The notes: generated by a model from the letters alone, not told the origin. Positions 12,779-24,420 are shown, numbered from the stretch's first letter. The stretch is DNA of 64,000 nt from Chloranthus sessilifolius (GCA_021018995.1 CM037590.1:43588287-43652286); one strand, 5' to 3'. Numbers and translations: made by a program.

Positions 12779-12900
12779 CAAGTTATGTGGTAGCCTATTG
12801 GTTAAAGACTTTAAGTTCTAGATAAGAGGTCTAGGGATCAAACCTTGTTATGTGTGTTCTAAACCTCTATTTTGGACCTTGAGATAAAAGCTTATACACT
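12779..12900 (+). mobile_element. possible tRNA-derived SINE head
   Basis: TGGTAGCCTATTGGTTAAAG resembles an RNA polymerase III A box (12790-12801), and GGGATCAAACC (12834-12844) resembles a B box about 33 bp later. This is the layout of tRNA-derived SINE heads. A full tRNA cloverleaf is not present. The tail and target duplication were not found. Confidence 0.35.
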
Positions 12901-13398
12901 CTTCCTTGGTGTGTTAACTTAACACCGGATAATCCCCAAAATATGATAAATAAGTGTCTTAGGGAGAACCCCAAAATATAAGCTCATTTAGAGTTCTTCT
13001 TAAGAATAAAGCCGTCAGAGACCCTAGAGACTTTAGAGAAGAAATTCTAGATCTATCTTCCTAGAACCCTTCTTTTGGAAGTGCGGCGAGACGTTGGCGT
13101 ATATTCTCATGCGGCCTTCGCCTCCTTGTAGAATCATTATCATTGTTGGGATCTTAATCTAATTGTGGTGATACAATTGATCTAGGTATGGAGAAATCAT
13201 GCTTTCCATTGAACTTAAAATATTAATTTTTAAATAAATTTTTGTGTAAATTAGTGAGATTATTTAATGATTAATGAATGGATGATTAAATGGATGCATG
13301 CTATGATTAGTGATCCTTAACATTGATAATTTTAATTAAGAAGAAGACGATTGAAATCTCACCATGTGATTTGATATATTTTGATATATACTCACAGA

Positions 13399-13985
13399 AT
13401 TATGTCAATCGATTGACAATTCGATGTCAATCGATTGAGGATGAATATTAAAGTAGGTACTGATAAATTAGTTTATTTTTGGGAAAAATACACAGAATTA
13501 TGTCAATCGATTGACGATTGGATGTCAATCGATTGGGGTTTAAATGATATTGCTTTGAAAGAAAATACATAAAATTATGTCAATCGATTGATTCAGAGGA
13601 GTCAATCGATTGAGCCTGGTAGAAACTGATAAATGATATTATTTTAAGAAAATGCACGGATTTGATTCAATCGATTGATTTAGAGAAGTTAATCGATTAA
13701 GCCTGACAGACAGTGATAAAGGACATTCTTTTTAGAAAATGTATGGATTTGATTCAATCGATTGATTCTGAGAAATCGATCGATTGAGCATAAATAGATA
13801 CTGATAAATAATGTTGTTTTGGAAAAATGCACAGATTTGAGTCAATCGATCGATTCTGAGGGATCAATCGATTGAGCCTGAATGTTTTGGAAAATGCATG
13901 GATGCGAATCAATGGATTGATTCTGGAAAATCAATCGATTGAGCCTGAACTTGAATCAATGGATGGAGTTTGAATAGTTTAGTTC
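13399..13985. repeat. tandem array with paired TCAATCGATTGA palindromes
   Basis: Seven pairs of the 12-bp palindrome TCAATCGATTGA or near variants recur. The partners in a pair are about 12 bp apart, and successive pairs are about 60-100 bp apart. The spacers contain recurring ACTGATAAAT and AAAATGCA segments, so this is a decayed minisatellite. Confidence 0.85.
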
Positions 13986-14253
13986 TCTAATCAGTGTTTC
14001 TCTTAACAGTGTGATTAAAATGTCAATATTTATGTACCATGATCATATTTTATGCATTTCATTGTTCATACACCAGGATTGTGTACACTCCAATGTTTAC
14101 GTACCATTATTTATGTACCATGATTAAATACACTTAAATGTTTATATATTATGATATCACTCTTATGTACTTTACATATTCCATGATGAGCTATATAATG
14201 CACAACCAAGACACGTAAAATATGATGAAATATCAAGCCATGATCAACGAGCA

Positions 14254-14596
14254 TTAGACCCAACATCTTGTACATGATGGAGTCTAAGAAGGTATTAGAT
14301 CCAACATCTTATACTTGATGGAGTCTAACTAAATACAATTAAGGAGCATTAGACCCAACATCTTATACATGATGGAGTCTAAGAAGGTATTAGACCCAAC
14401 ATCTTGTATAGGATGGAGTCTAACTGAACAAGAGTATGATGAGCATGATTAAGCCCAACGTCTTGAGCGGGGCGGAGTTTGACATGTAATAAATGATATG
14501 ATTCATTAGACCCAACGCCTTGAGCATGACGGAGTCTAACTAAACAAGTGATAAGCATGATTATGACCCAACGTCTTCAACAGGACGGAGTCTAAC
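14254..14596. repeat. seven-copy repeat of a 34-bp hairpin unit
   Basis: Each unit runs TTAGACCCAACATC...GATGGAGTCTAA. The outer TTAGAC/GTCTAA and the inner CATC/GATG are inverted repeats, so every unit can fold. Units start near 14254, 14294, 14345, 14389, 14450, 14504 and 14560. The last three are more diverged and more GC-rich (CAACGTCTTG...GACGGAG). Confidence 0.8.
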
Positions 14597-17500
14597 GTGC
14601 ATTAAATGACAAGAAAGATGAAATTAAAAGAAATGATGCATTCATATAGCATTGATATCTACGTTTATGTTCAGTTCATTTCAGCTTATTGAGATCATAC
14701 ATGCCACATGCACATATACATGAAATATATCAAAATGTTTATATAGCTATGACTGATATTTTATGCTTCAATGGATTGCATGTCTGGTCCATACAAGTGT
14801 AAACTTACACCCCTTGTTGATGTGGGTTAGCAGATGAGACAGGTGTCGCCGATAACAATGTATGAGTATATGGCGATGAGACGGCACGTGGTGCTCAGGA
14901 AACTGGACTGAATGGAGATAATAGCTTTGTAGCCTAATTAGCTATTTTCCTTTCTAGTTATTAGTGGTTTTAAATAAATGGGACATTGATCAGTTAGTAT
15001 TTTATCAAAACTGTTTAAGTTTAATCATGTTAGACTTGTTATTGGAATAAGAACATTATCATGAGTTTTATTTAGATTAATTAATGTTTTAAAGAAATTT
15101 TATCTTCCGTTATTTAAGGTGCTTTTTTCGCATTATTATATTTCTATGGTTCACGATACGAAGGTACGATCTAAAATCTTACAATCAAGAGATTGTGAGA
15201 TCATAGGTCGTTACAAAAACTCTAACTACACTTTATGAAAATTGGAAGAAGAGAAAACCTAGTCTAACCTATTTTAAAGTGTGGGGGTATAGGGCACTTA
15301 TTAGATTAGTAGATTCTAAGAGACCAAAGATTGAACTTAAGACTATTGAGTGTGCATTCGTTGGATATGTACTAAATAGTAAGGCTTACAGATTTTTAGT
15401 TATGAAATATAATGATAGTATAGATAAAAAATACTATAATAGAATCCTGAGAAGCTATATTCTATGAATCTAAGTTTATCACTTTATCAAATGAATTAAC
15501 TGATGAAAGTCAAACTTATGAAAATGGAGAATCTTCTAAATCTAAAGATGTTATTGAATATTCGAGTGATGAAGAAGTCATCATTAAACCTAGAAGAAAT
15601 AAACGTCAACGATTTGAAACTAGTTTTTCAAAAGACTATTATATCGTTCTTATTAAAGGAAATAAGAAGAAAAATACTAAGAAATATTTATATCTAAATA
15701 TAGAAGATAATCCTATAACTTTTGAAGATGCCATAAAATCTAGGGATAATGCTTTTTAGAATGAAGTAATCAATGATGAAAAAGACTCTATAATGAGAAA
15801 CAAATATAAAATTAGTAAACTTCTCCGAAGGATTTAAACCCATAGGGTGTAGATGGATATTTAAAAGAAAATTTAGAACAAATAGATCTATACAGAAATT
15901 GAAAGCAATATTGGTTGCCAGAGGATATAGGCAAAAAAAATGTATTGAATATTTTGACACATTTGCGCCCGTTGCAAGAATTTCCACTATAATACTTCTA
16001 ATTGTCTTAGCTTCTATACATAAGTTAGAAATTCACAAAATGGATGATAAAATCATTTTTATAAATGTTGATTTAAGAGAAGAGGTCTATATGAAATAAC
16101 CAGAAGGATTTATTCTTCCTGGAGAAGAAAAGAAAATATATAAACTTATTAAATATTTATATGGGTTAAAGCAAACACCCAAACAGTGAAATGAAAAGTT
16201 TGATAATACTATTACTAAAATTAGATTCAAAACTAATGAAGCTGACAAATTGATGCATTATAAATTTAGTAAAAATTATGATGTTATAATATGTTTTTAT
16301 GTAGATGATTTACTTAATTTTAAAACTAATTTAGAGGTTATTTTCGAAACTAAAAACTTCGTAAGTTCATCTTTTAACAATAAAGGCAAGGGAAAAGCAG
16401 ATGTAATGAGTTAACTCTAACTCAATCTCATTACGTTGACAAGATTTTGAAAAAGTTTAATTACTTTGATTTGAAACCAGTCAGTACACCTTTGGATGCT
16501 AATATTAAATTAACTAAAAATGATGTGAGATATGTGCAACAGTTAGAATATGTAAGGATTATTGGTAGTCTGGTGTATGTAATGTATTATACAAGGTCGG
16601 ACATTGCACTTGCGATAGGTAAGTTAAGTAGATTTATAAATAACCCTAGTTTAATTGATTAAAATATAATTTTTCATATTTTTATATATTTAAAAGGTAC
16701 TGTTGATTATAGTTTGCATTTAACAAACTTGCGTTACACATTCCATTATGAAATCGGAATTCATTGCCTTAATGGTAAGTGAAAAAGAAGTGGAATGATT
16801 AAGGATTTTACTAATAAAATTTCATTAATGATTAAACTATTGTCACTAATCTCTATACATTGTGATAATGAAACAACACTATCAAAGACTAATAGTTAAA
16901 CGTATAATGGAAAAAATAGACATATTAATCTAAGTTATAATTATGTAAAATAATTACTTAGAGATGAAGTAATCTCAGTAATTTGAGTCAGGTCTGCGAA
17001 AAATCTGACGGATCCGTTTACTAAAAGCCTTGGAAGAGATAAAATTTATAAGACATTAATTTGAATGAGTTTAAAGCCATTAAACCTAAACATCCACTTA
17101 TGATGGGAACCCACCTAATATTTGTTTAATCGATGTTTAAGTTCAAAAGAAAAACAAGCCGTAAGTATGTGGCGGCTAAAAGACACCACATTGATAAGAA
17201 ATAAATTTTCATATTCATCCCAAGAAGGATAGTATTTCACCTGTAATGGATTAGACGAGGTTGAGCATTACTTTTAATAGTCATATAACACTATGTGTTG
17301 AGATGTTAAAGTTACAGGAACATTTCTTATAGGTCTACCTATAGAAATGTGAGGGTGAAGTTGTCTTCAATGAGACATGACTTTATCTCATAAACGCTTA
17401 TGAAAATCAGAGTACTAACATAAGGCTTAAATGTGCCAACCTATTTATTGAATACTAAATATATGAAATATGTGTGTGAAATAGTTTCGATTTGTCGTAT

Positions 17501-17602
17501 AAAATCATTAGTTTAAGACTTAGTTTCACTAAAGACCTTGGCAAACTTTGAGTTATTTCCACTAATGTGAAAATTCAAGTCTAAGACATTTTTACGGGGG
17601 AT

Positions 17603-18107
17603 TGTTAGATATTTAAAAGTTTAAAACTTGTGTCTTTTCCAAAGAGGTATGTCTTTTCAAAGTTATATGTCATTTTAAAAGAAGTGTCTTTCCAAAGCGG
17701 TGCATCTTTTCAAAAGAAGTGTCTTTTTAAAGTGGTGTTTTTTCTAAAAGGATGTTTATTACACCTTTTCATAGGAAAATGGTACATTAACACACCACTT
17801 GATATTTTGTTTAAGGAATCTAAAATTATTATTTTCACACTACATTGGAGTCTCTCCTCTCTCTGATTCTGTCTTTAAAGGTTTTGATAAGAGCACTCGT
17901 GTAATATTTAGTGTTCGGATAGCATGAACAGATTCACCACGTCTTTCATAAGAATATACAACCGATTTGATGTATCCTATAACCAGTTTATCGGTAACCT
18001 GTTGGTGACCACTTTGCCAAAGTGACGGGGACAAATATTGGTTTAAAGACAGCGACATTTCTCGTGTCTCAAACTAGTTTCCTATATTATTTCGGGTTTG
18101 TATTTCA
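17603..18107 (+). repeat. 3' LTR of the old copia element
   Basis: It starts TGTTAGATATTT right after a purine-rich tract (TTACGGGGGAT), the usual polypurine-tract position. It ends near TATTTCA. It lies 194 bp from the end of the NAC gene. Confidence 0.8.
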
Positions 18108-18216
18108 TAATTTTTTCGGTATTCAGCCATGAGTCCCGGATTTGGAACATCCATTCAACATAGTTAGTAGAGACAAATCCGTACGAGTGGTCAACAAGGG
18201 CGACCACTATGCCAAC
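18082..18216 (-). other. 44-codon open segment between NAC gene and copia LTR
   Basis: Read on the - strand, 18216-18082 is an open stretch beginning VGIVVALVDHSYGF and ending at a TAG inside the copia LTR. It could be joined in frame to the NAC gene by an intron of about 90 bp: donor CAG|GTTTGA at 18306, acceptor AACAGAG|GTT at 18217. I recognise no domain. It may equally be non-coding. Confidence 0.2.
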
Positions 18217-18300
18217 CTCTGTTGATAAACTTAATTATTTAGTAGTAATATTCCCGAAGAAGAAAAGTTCGAGAAGAAAAACAGCAAATTCGCGTAGGGT

Positions 18301-18915
18301 TCAAACCTGTTCCTTGTAATGCTCTGGTGATAGAGTGTACTCTTCCATGGTCCATTGGATCTTCTTTTCAACTTGTGATGACATATTTGGTTGGTAAGTG
18401 AAAGACTTCTTAAAAGCCATTGTTTGACCATTGATTTCAATTGATTCTGTTTCATTCCACATCCAACAGCTACCTTCATCTTCAATAAGTTTATTTGTTG
18501 ATATCGGTTCAGATAGACTCCTTGTAGTAAAGAAGAACCATTCACATGAGCTCTTCTCTGTATAATATACAGATTCAAAGCTCTCTTTAATGAATAACTA
18601 AAATTTATTTTAAAATAAAAAACAAAACTTTTATTTAAGAAAATCGGGCAATTAAAGTAAAAAATTACCTTCTGTATAGTCATCATCTTCGTAGCTAACA
18701 AAACCAGTATTTTGATACTTGAATCTTACCCTCTCGCCTAATAGGTTTTCTGGAGAAATTTCTCGTCTATCGTCTAAATCTTCTAATACAGCTGGAAGCG
18801 GCTTTCGAAAGACCTTTTTTTCGAGGTAATGTATTACTAGTTCTTCATCCGTCGGCTTAAACCTATAGCCCATAGGTAATTTAGCTAACACAACTTCCCA
18901 AGTCTCACCCTCCAT
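18301..18915 (-). CDS. short NAC-domain protein, two exons
   Basis: NAC proteins are plant transcription factors acting in the nucleus. Exon 1 is 18915-18669 and exon 2 is 18584-18301, with a GT-AG intron of 84 bp; together they give 176 residues. The start is the first ATG (MEGETWEVVLAKLPMGYRF). Subdomains A and B are clear: LPMGYRFKPTDEELVIHYL, then FRKPLP and ISPENLL. Exon 2 reads CEWFFFTTRSL (C-like), a divergent D region (GSCWMWNETESIEINGQ where most NACs have GYWKATGKDK), and QWTMEEYTLSPEHYKEQ (E-like). The WKATG DNA-binding motif is therefore lost, and no C-terminal activation region follows; canonical NACs have 250-400 residues. The reading ends CAG-GTT-TGA, so the GT could also be a splice donor. 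It is a divergent or decaying NAC gene. The correct exon 2 frame differs from the longest ORF there, so naive calling misreads it. Confidence 0.72.
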
Positions 18916-19013
18916 CTTCTAAATATATATATGAAAAAAATTGTTCCGACGAGCTTCTCACCTTGAGTTTAGATTTATAATAGTTTTTTCTAAGTTTGTT
19001 AAACCCTAAACCC

Positions 19014-19023
19014 TATATATATA
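19014..19023 (-). promoter_or_regulatory. TATA box and telo-box upstream of the NAC gene
   Basis: CTATATATATAG lies about 100 bp upstream of the NAC start on the - strand. It is followed, towards the gene, by the complement of AAACCCTAAACCCT (19001-19014), a telo-box-like motif common in plant 5' leaders. Position and sequence fit a core promoter; this is inference. Confidence 0.4.
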
Positions 19024-19485
19024 GAAGTAACACCTGTCAGTATTTTACTGTTAGACTACCACTTTCCTGAGATAGGTTATAGCTTAATTACGTATTTGTC
19101 TTTAGAGTTGTTGATGATAATTACAAAAGGACGAAATTGGAAGGTTAAAAGAAGAAAGGCTTGATCGGATGGTTTCCTCTTATAATCAACGTGGTTTCCC
19201 TGGATGAAAGAGAGTTACATTATAATTGGTATTCAATGTTTGTGTTTGTACCGTGTCCGTATGCTGCAGCATTCCTTTTTCTAGAAACTAGTAAAAGTGC
19301 TTCGTTGCACGTGTTGATTTATAAAGTTATTAAAAAAATAAAAATATTTTTGATATTTTTATGGAGATTGCTTTTCTTTTCAATCTTTGATACAATAGAT
19401 CTTGGGATCATGGTCCTATCATCATACGGTAAGAATTAGATTTCATGTGATAGACCTCCCGAAAAGTAATTTAAAGAATCACGCT

Positions 19486-19830
19486 TAGGGCTGTGAACGG
19501 GCCGATCGGACCGGGTTTGGGCTGGGTTTTCACCCGGCCCGTTTATTTTTTAACAAATGGGCCCGGCCCGGCCCGTTTAGCTATCCGGGCCGGGCTAGGC
19601 TTGGTTTTGGGATTTTGTAGCCTGAACTAGACCTGATTAGCTATTTGGATCGGGTTTCTAGTGCTTTTTAACAAAAATTTTAAGTTTTTTTTTAAAGGAC
19701 CTCAAAATGATATCGGGCTTATTTTACATTTTGAAGCCCTAACTGGCCTGCTTATCCGGTGGTTTAATAAAATCCTCAAAATTTGGGCCCGAACCCTTTA
19801 TTCGGTCTAAGCCCGATGCTGAAATTTCTA
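19486..19830. mobile_element. hAT-type MITE, GGGCCGG-rich
   Basis: The unit starts TAGGGCTGTGAACGGGCC, the same end as the MITE at 5037. The flanks ATCACGCT (19478-19485) and ATCATGCT (19831-19838) form an 8-bp duplication with one mismatch. The right terminus has decayed (GAAATTTCTA). It interrupts a larger foldback repeat: sequence related to the flanks resumes on both sides. A worn relative lies at 39301-39574. Confidence 0.7.
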
Positions 19831-19854
19831 ATCATGCTTGATAATACATCCATG

Positions 19855-20960
19855 ATCAAGTGAATTTTTGAGATGTGTGTTACATGAAACCAAAGTATGA
19901 CCATTTTATTGTAGACTCGTGATATCAAAATCTATTATGTCGAAAATTTGGATGAAAAATGATCTCCATCAAGTAGTCTCAATCACGGTTCTAATGCATA
20001 AACTTATGCACGGTTGACGGCTTTGAATAGGTGGTGGAGATCATTTTTTGTCTCAAACTTTAACACAATAGATCTTGAGATCATGGTTCACCATCAAACA
20101 GTATCATTCAAGCACAACATCTGATGTATACCCATAATCATATTCCTTTTTGGGAATATGTGCCATGTGGAATCAAGATTTGATCGTTTGATGATACATT
20201 GATGATCTCAAGATCTATTATGTTGAATAGTTGGATGAAAAATGATCTCTATCGTGTGTTAATGAGATGATAGAGATCTTTTTTCATCATTATCTTAGAT
20301 AAAAATAAATCTTGAGATCATGGCCCCACCATCAAACGGTAAGATTTGGATTTCACATGACAAACCACTTGAAAAGTGATCCATGAATCATATTTTATTA
20401 GTCTCATGATCATGTTCCTATTTTGAGATGTGCACCATGTGAAATCGAAATATGATCGTCTGATGGTAGGCCCATGATGTAAGATATATTATGTTGAAGG
20501 TTTGGAAGTCTCATTCAAAGCCGTCTCAACTTGGGTTTCATGAGGTTAAACAATTGACTGCTTTGAATCTACCATGGAAATCAGTTTTCGTTACAATCTT
20601 CGAGTCAGTAGATATTGAGATCATGTCCTAAATAGGATCTTGATCCTACCTGACAGACATCTTGATAAGTGATTCTACGTAACAGATGTCCTACCATCTG
20701 ATTGTAGGCTTGTGATCTCAAGATATATTATGTCGAATACTTGGTTGAAAAGATCTTCATCATCAAGATCTAGCGTATGAAAGATTAAGACAAAAAATAG
20801 CTTTTATCATCTAATTCAAGGCAATCAACAATTTAAACCATGGAGCCATTAGTTATTGCAAGAATCTTTCTTGCAAAAATCGTTGGCTAAATATGATATA
20901 CTCATAATATCAAAATCCGCTAATATAAACGCTAAAAAGATCTCCTTCATGTAATTCAAA
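19855..20960. repeat. cluster of foldback repeat units (CACATGGCA / ATGATCTCAAGATC family)
   Basis: At least six alternating direct and inverted units are packed here. Each has part of a core reading AATAGATCTTGAGATCATG, a CATCAAACGG-like segment and an ATTTCACATGGCA-like segment. The arrangement suggests nested or tandem insertions of one MITE family. An isolated related unit sits at 19360-19450, before the hAT MITE. Coding potential is absent. Edges are approximate. Confidence 0.6.
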
Positions 20961-22079
20961 GCGGTCAATTGAGGTTTGGCTGAGGTGCACTTAAGCATTA
21001 GGTGGCTGCAAATAGAAGTAACCCTAAAATACCAAGTCTTTCTTTATATTCGATGCAACCACTTGAAAAACGTGTGCAAGTAATGACTCCCTATTATATA
21101 TGAGATATCCCCTTTTTTCAATATTTGTTTAAATCCTCTGTAACTTCATGAGATTTCCGATTAAAAACTATGTTGTGATGAACTATTATTAGAACTTTAA
21201 ATATTTTACTAAAATAAGGATATCTTAAAGATTTTTTTAGTATTCTAAGTTATTGGATTAGAACTCATTGGAGACATGAAGATGAGTTGGGAGAGGCTTT
21301 TACTTAGGAAATCGGTAGGAGTGTTTTAGTTATTGAAAAAGTTTGTAGGGGTATTTTTGGTATTGAAAATATTTACATAGGGTTGTCAACAACTCTTAAT
21401 CGATTTTATACCTGACCTACCTAATGACTAACAAAATTTTGGCCAAACAAAGCCCATTGAAAGGCAGCCACAGTTTTACATGTCCTCATTTACATAAAAG
21501 TAAAAGTTGTTATAAAAAAAAAGAAGTAAAAGTTAAAAAACTTTATGTATCTCAATGAAGGCGTGGAGTGTTGCATCTGAATGCCATATCACATGCCATG
21601 TGGTATGATCAATCCAAAATAACACCCATTTTGAGTTGATAAGTCTGGACTTGACTTTAAAAAAATCAACTTTTTTGGCCTCCGTTTGATGGATCAAAGA
21701 TAAGGTAACCTCCAAACCAACTTAGTCCATTGATTTTCAGTACATTTGACCAAATTTTCAATGTTGATTATGCATCTGATCATTTGCCCAATTTTTTTAT
21801 TTAGTACTTGATCGATCATTAGATTACAAATTTAAATCAGACGGCTCAAATTGTATTTTCACATGGCATAGGTCCCCAAAATATCAAGCCTTTCTTTAAA
21901 CTATGTGCAAGAGCTAACTACTATGGTGCAAGTATGGCTCCCTCAAATTTTATGTTAGACCACGGCTCTCTCCCTCTAATAGGGTTCTTAGAGAGGTTTC
22001 TATTTGTCATAAGGTACCTTTATTTTCAACTCTAAGATTTTTCTTTTTAAACCATTGCAAAAACAGTTGAACACTTTCA
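20961..22079. repeat. intergenic DNA with two dispersed-repeat copies
   Basis: At 21030-21105 and 21870-21945 there are worn copies of the end of the 54664-55068 foldback element (AAGTCTTTCTTTA ... GTGCAAGTAATG-like ... CTCCCT). At 21540-21840 lies a copy of the repeat also found at 5690. Nothing else is recognised. Confidence 0.45.
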
Positions 22080-22860
22080 ATCTATTTGACGGAAATCTTT
22101 TTCATCTCAATCTTTGATAGAATAGATCTCGAAATCTTGGTCCTAGAATGAGACGGTCAGATTTTGATGTTATGCCCATTTGATGGTATGCCCATAATAT
22201 CAAGATCCCTTATGTTTGAGCGTGATATAAGTCAGATGATTTTATAGTCATATTTTTTATTTTTTTATTTTGCTTCCCATGGATTGGTTTAAAAAGGAAA
22301 TCATGGGAAGTTTCAAAATTAAAATTTTATTAACAGTGCAATTTTTTCATTTTCCCTTCGTTTGCCACAAATAAAACCCAAAATATTGGTTATTTTATGG
22401 TACCGTTAAACCAAGAATTAAAATAGCGGTTTCGTTTTCGGTTTCAGGCATGACTAAAATCGAAAATTTGAACCGAAAATTTGGCCCCAAATTCCCCCCC
22501 AAATATTTTTGGACCAAAATTTCGGTTCAAAGTTTTGTTTCAATGGGGACCAAAACCGAAACCCAAACGCATGATAGAGATCTTTTTCACACCAATTTTT
22601 CTCACAAAGGATCTTGGGTCGATGGTCATACCATCAGACGGTCATTTTTTTATTCCAAGTGACATAAACCCCAAAGAATTGACCAAAGAGTCAAGTGACA
22701 CATCACACAAAGATATGATGTTAGGGCCACTTTTTGGAAAATGTGTTATGTAATAAGAAAGTTACCATTTGATGGGAAGCCCATGGTCCCAAGATCTATT
22801 GGGTAAAATATTGGAGTGAATCATCAAATAAAAAACTATCAAAGCAATTTTAACACGTAA
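22080..22860. repeat. further foldback family members
   Basis: Units near 22085-22205 and 22560-22850 share the ATAGATCT(C/T)GA-AAT-TTGG, CATCAGACGGTC and CATTTGATGGGAAGCCCATG segments with the cluster at 19.9-20.9 kb. Between them, 22420-22560 is rich in CGAAAATTTGAACCG-type repeats like those at 54110-54277. From 22861 to 23705 there is AT-rich sequence with no recognisable feature. Confidence 0.5.
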
Positions 22861-23705
22861 AACCTGACTTTAGATAAAGAATATAGATTTTTAATGCAAA
22901 TATACAAATCCTTTTAAGATTTTTAGCCAGCATCGTGGGTTGAAAAAAGTTTTCAGCTAAATTTTTGCTAATAAAAATAGTTTATGGCAAATTTGTTAAT
23001 TCTTTTTAACTTAGTGGGTTTCTTTGAAGGTGTCAAAAACAAGGAAGGAAAAGATATACAATTTTTTCTCACATAAATGTCTAGTTTTAAGCAAAAAATA
23101 TTTTAGGAGATATTAAATAAAATTGTGGAGTGATTTTAGGAGATATTTACGAAATAAAGGAAAAAGTTTTGCAATGGAATTGAGATTATATTTTATTTAG
23201 TAAACTATAGGGGTATATAAGGAATTATTTTAGGGGTAGATTAGGTTAATGAGGGGTATTTTGTTCTAAAAGTATGAAACCACAAAATTGACAGAAATTG
23301 GGAAGTTATTCACGCTTTTAATAGTAGTAAAGATTTGGGCCTTGTTTAGATGTTTCCTAGCTTTTCCTAGAAAAGTTCCGAATCCTAATAACTCAGAATC
23401 CTGATGATTTTATAGTAAACTCTGCTTACTGCCTTTTCCTACAATTGTTCTTAAGTTGCCCTGATTCCTAGCTTTTCTCAGAAAAGCTAATTTCTCATTT
23501 ATTCTTAAGTTTTTCTCCGAAAAGCTCAGAATCAGATAAATGTGTGGTTGTGTTGTCGTCATATGAATATTAATCGTCGGACTACTTGTCATACTCATAT
23601 TTGACTAAAAGTTTTCGGGCAACCAATCCATGCAAGATTGGCGTATGTGACGGATTTTTTTTTTAATATAATTTCTCAACACTATTCTTATAACACCAAA
23701 AATGT

Positions 23706-23734
<29 letters not shown>
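23706..23734. repeat. (TA)n microsatellite
   Basis: Short TA run. Confidence 0.9.
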
Positions 23735-23736
<2 letters not shown>

Positions 23737-23899
23737 AATACAAATTAGAAACTTATAAAAGTGTCCGAGCCCATATCGTTAATGGCAAATGATGAAGTTC
23801 ATTAGCCCAAATATATTCAATCTTGAGTTAATCAAAAAGTCAAAATAAAGAAATACAAAATTAAAAAGGACCTATAAAAAGTGACATATAAAATCAAAG

Positions 23900-24420
23900 A
23901 TGACTATGAGGATGCGTCGTCGCCATCCTTATCCTCCGAAGAGTATGAGGCAATCATCATCTGTCTGGGATAACCATTATGATCGTTCCAACTATCGTCA
24001 CGAACATATTATACTAGAGGCTCCTAATTGGGGTCCAACTTATCCTCAGACTCTATCATATTATCGAAAGTATCGACCTCTGAGTCAGAACTGAGAACCA
24101 CTAGGTTAGTTGCAAGCCTCGATAATCGAATTGCCTGCGGTACATGCCGCAGGGGTGGTGCATGAAAAGGATGGTAGGCTGGTGAGTTTTAGAACGGGCC
24201 TCAAATTTCTTATGCTCGAACGCGAGAAAGATTCTCAGGAGGCAAAAGTGGAAATGGAGGGCGTTGGGAGAGGCGGTACGGTTGTGGCCCCTGTTGAAGA
24301 GGATCTAGGTCTATTACTTCCATCCTTCTTCTAGCCAGAGGCGCAGGCCGCGATAATAATGACCATGTGAGTGAATTTGTTGAACTCGGAGTTCCTAACA
24401 TGCTGTCAAAATTTTAAAAC
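23900..24420. other. unclassified segment, locally less AT-rich
   Basis: This block is richer in GC than its surroundings and has ORFs of 60-75 codons on both strands. I recognise none of them. It lies downstream, on the - strand, of the RNase H1-N-like domain and could be part of the same decayed gene. The stretch 24421-24794 shows nothing more. Confidence 0.2.

Larger units (their letters stand above)
12641..15215. mobile_element. LTR-like insertion in the copia integrase region (probable chromovirus solo LTR)
   Basis: A 2.57 kb non-coding unit splits the integrase-like region. Its right end GGTCGTTACA has the same style as the ends of the units at 2214-4875 and 44676-47685. Relative to those two its internal landmarks appear in reverse order: its GTGTAAACTTACACC and ATGAGACAGG segments lie near the right end, not the left. 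The left boundary is set by loss of copia similarity. I found no target duplication. The interior holds two tandem arrays and a tRNA-like SINE head. Confidence 0.5.
10170..18107 (+). mobile_element. old Ty1/copia LTR retrotransposon, broken
   Basis: Matching LTRs lie at about 10170-10617 and 17603-18107; both begin with a GTTAGATATTTAAAAG block. Between them, on the + strand and in the copia order, are segments resembling gag (from 10649), protease (about 11620), GAG-pre-integrase and integrase (about 12000-12630 and 15225-15480), reverse transcriptase (about 15830-16380) and RNase H (about 16690-17060). The element is a fossil with many interruptions and clearly diverged LTRs. It carries a 2.6 kb LTR-like insertion (12641-15215) within the integrase region and a short MITE-like insertion near 11187. 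No convincing target duplication or primer-binding site was seen. Confidence 0.85.

Noticed and set aside
12779-12850. Possible tRNA gene
   Set aside because: A and B box-like motifs are present, but no acceptor stem or cloverleaf; better explained as a SINE head.
18231-18701. 156-codon ORF on the - strand over the NAC gene
   Set aside because: It reads the intron and the wrong frame of exon 2; the spliced frame gives clear NAC sequence instead.
19001-19014. Internal telomere repeat
   Set aside because: Only two AAACCCT units; this is a telo-box in a gene leader, not telomeric DNA.
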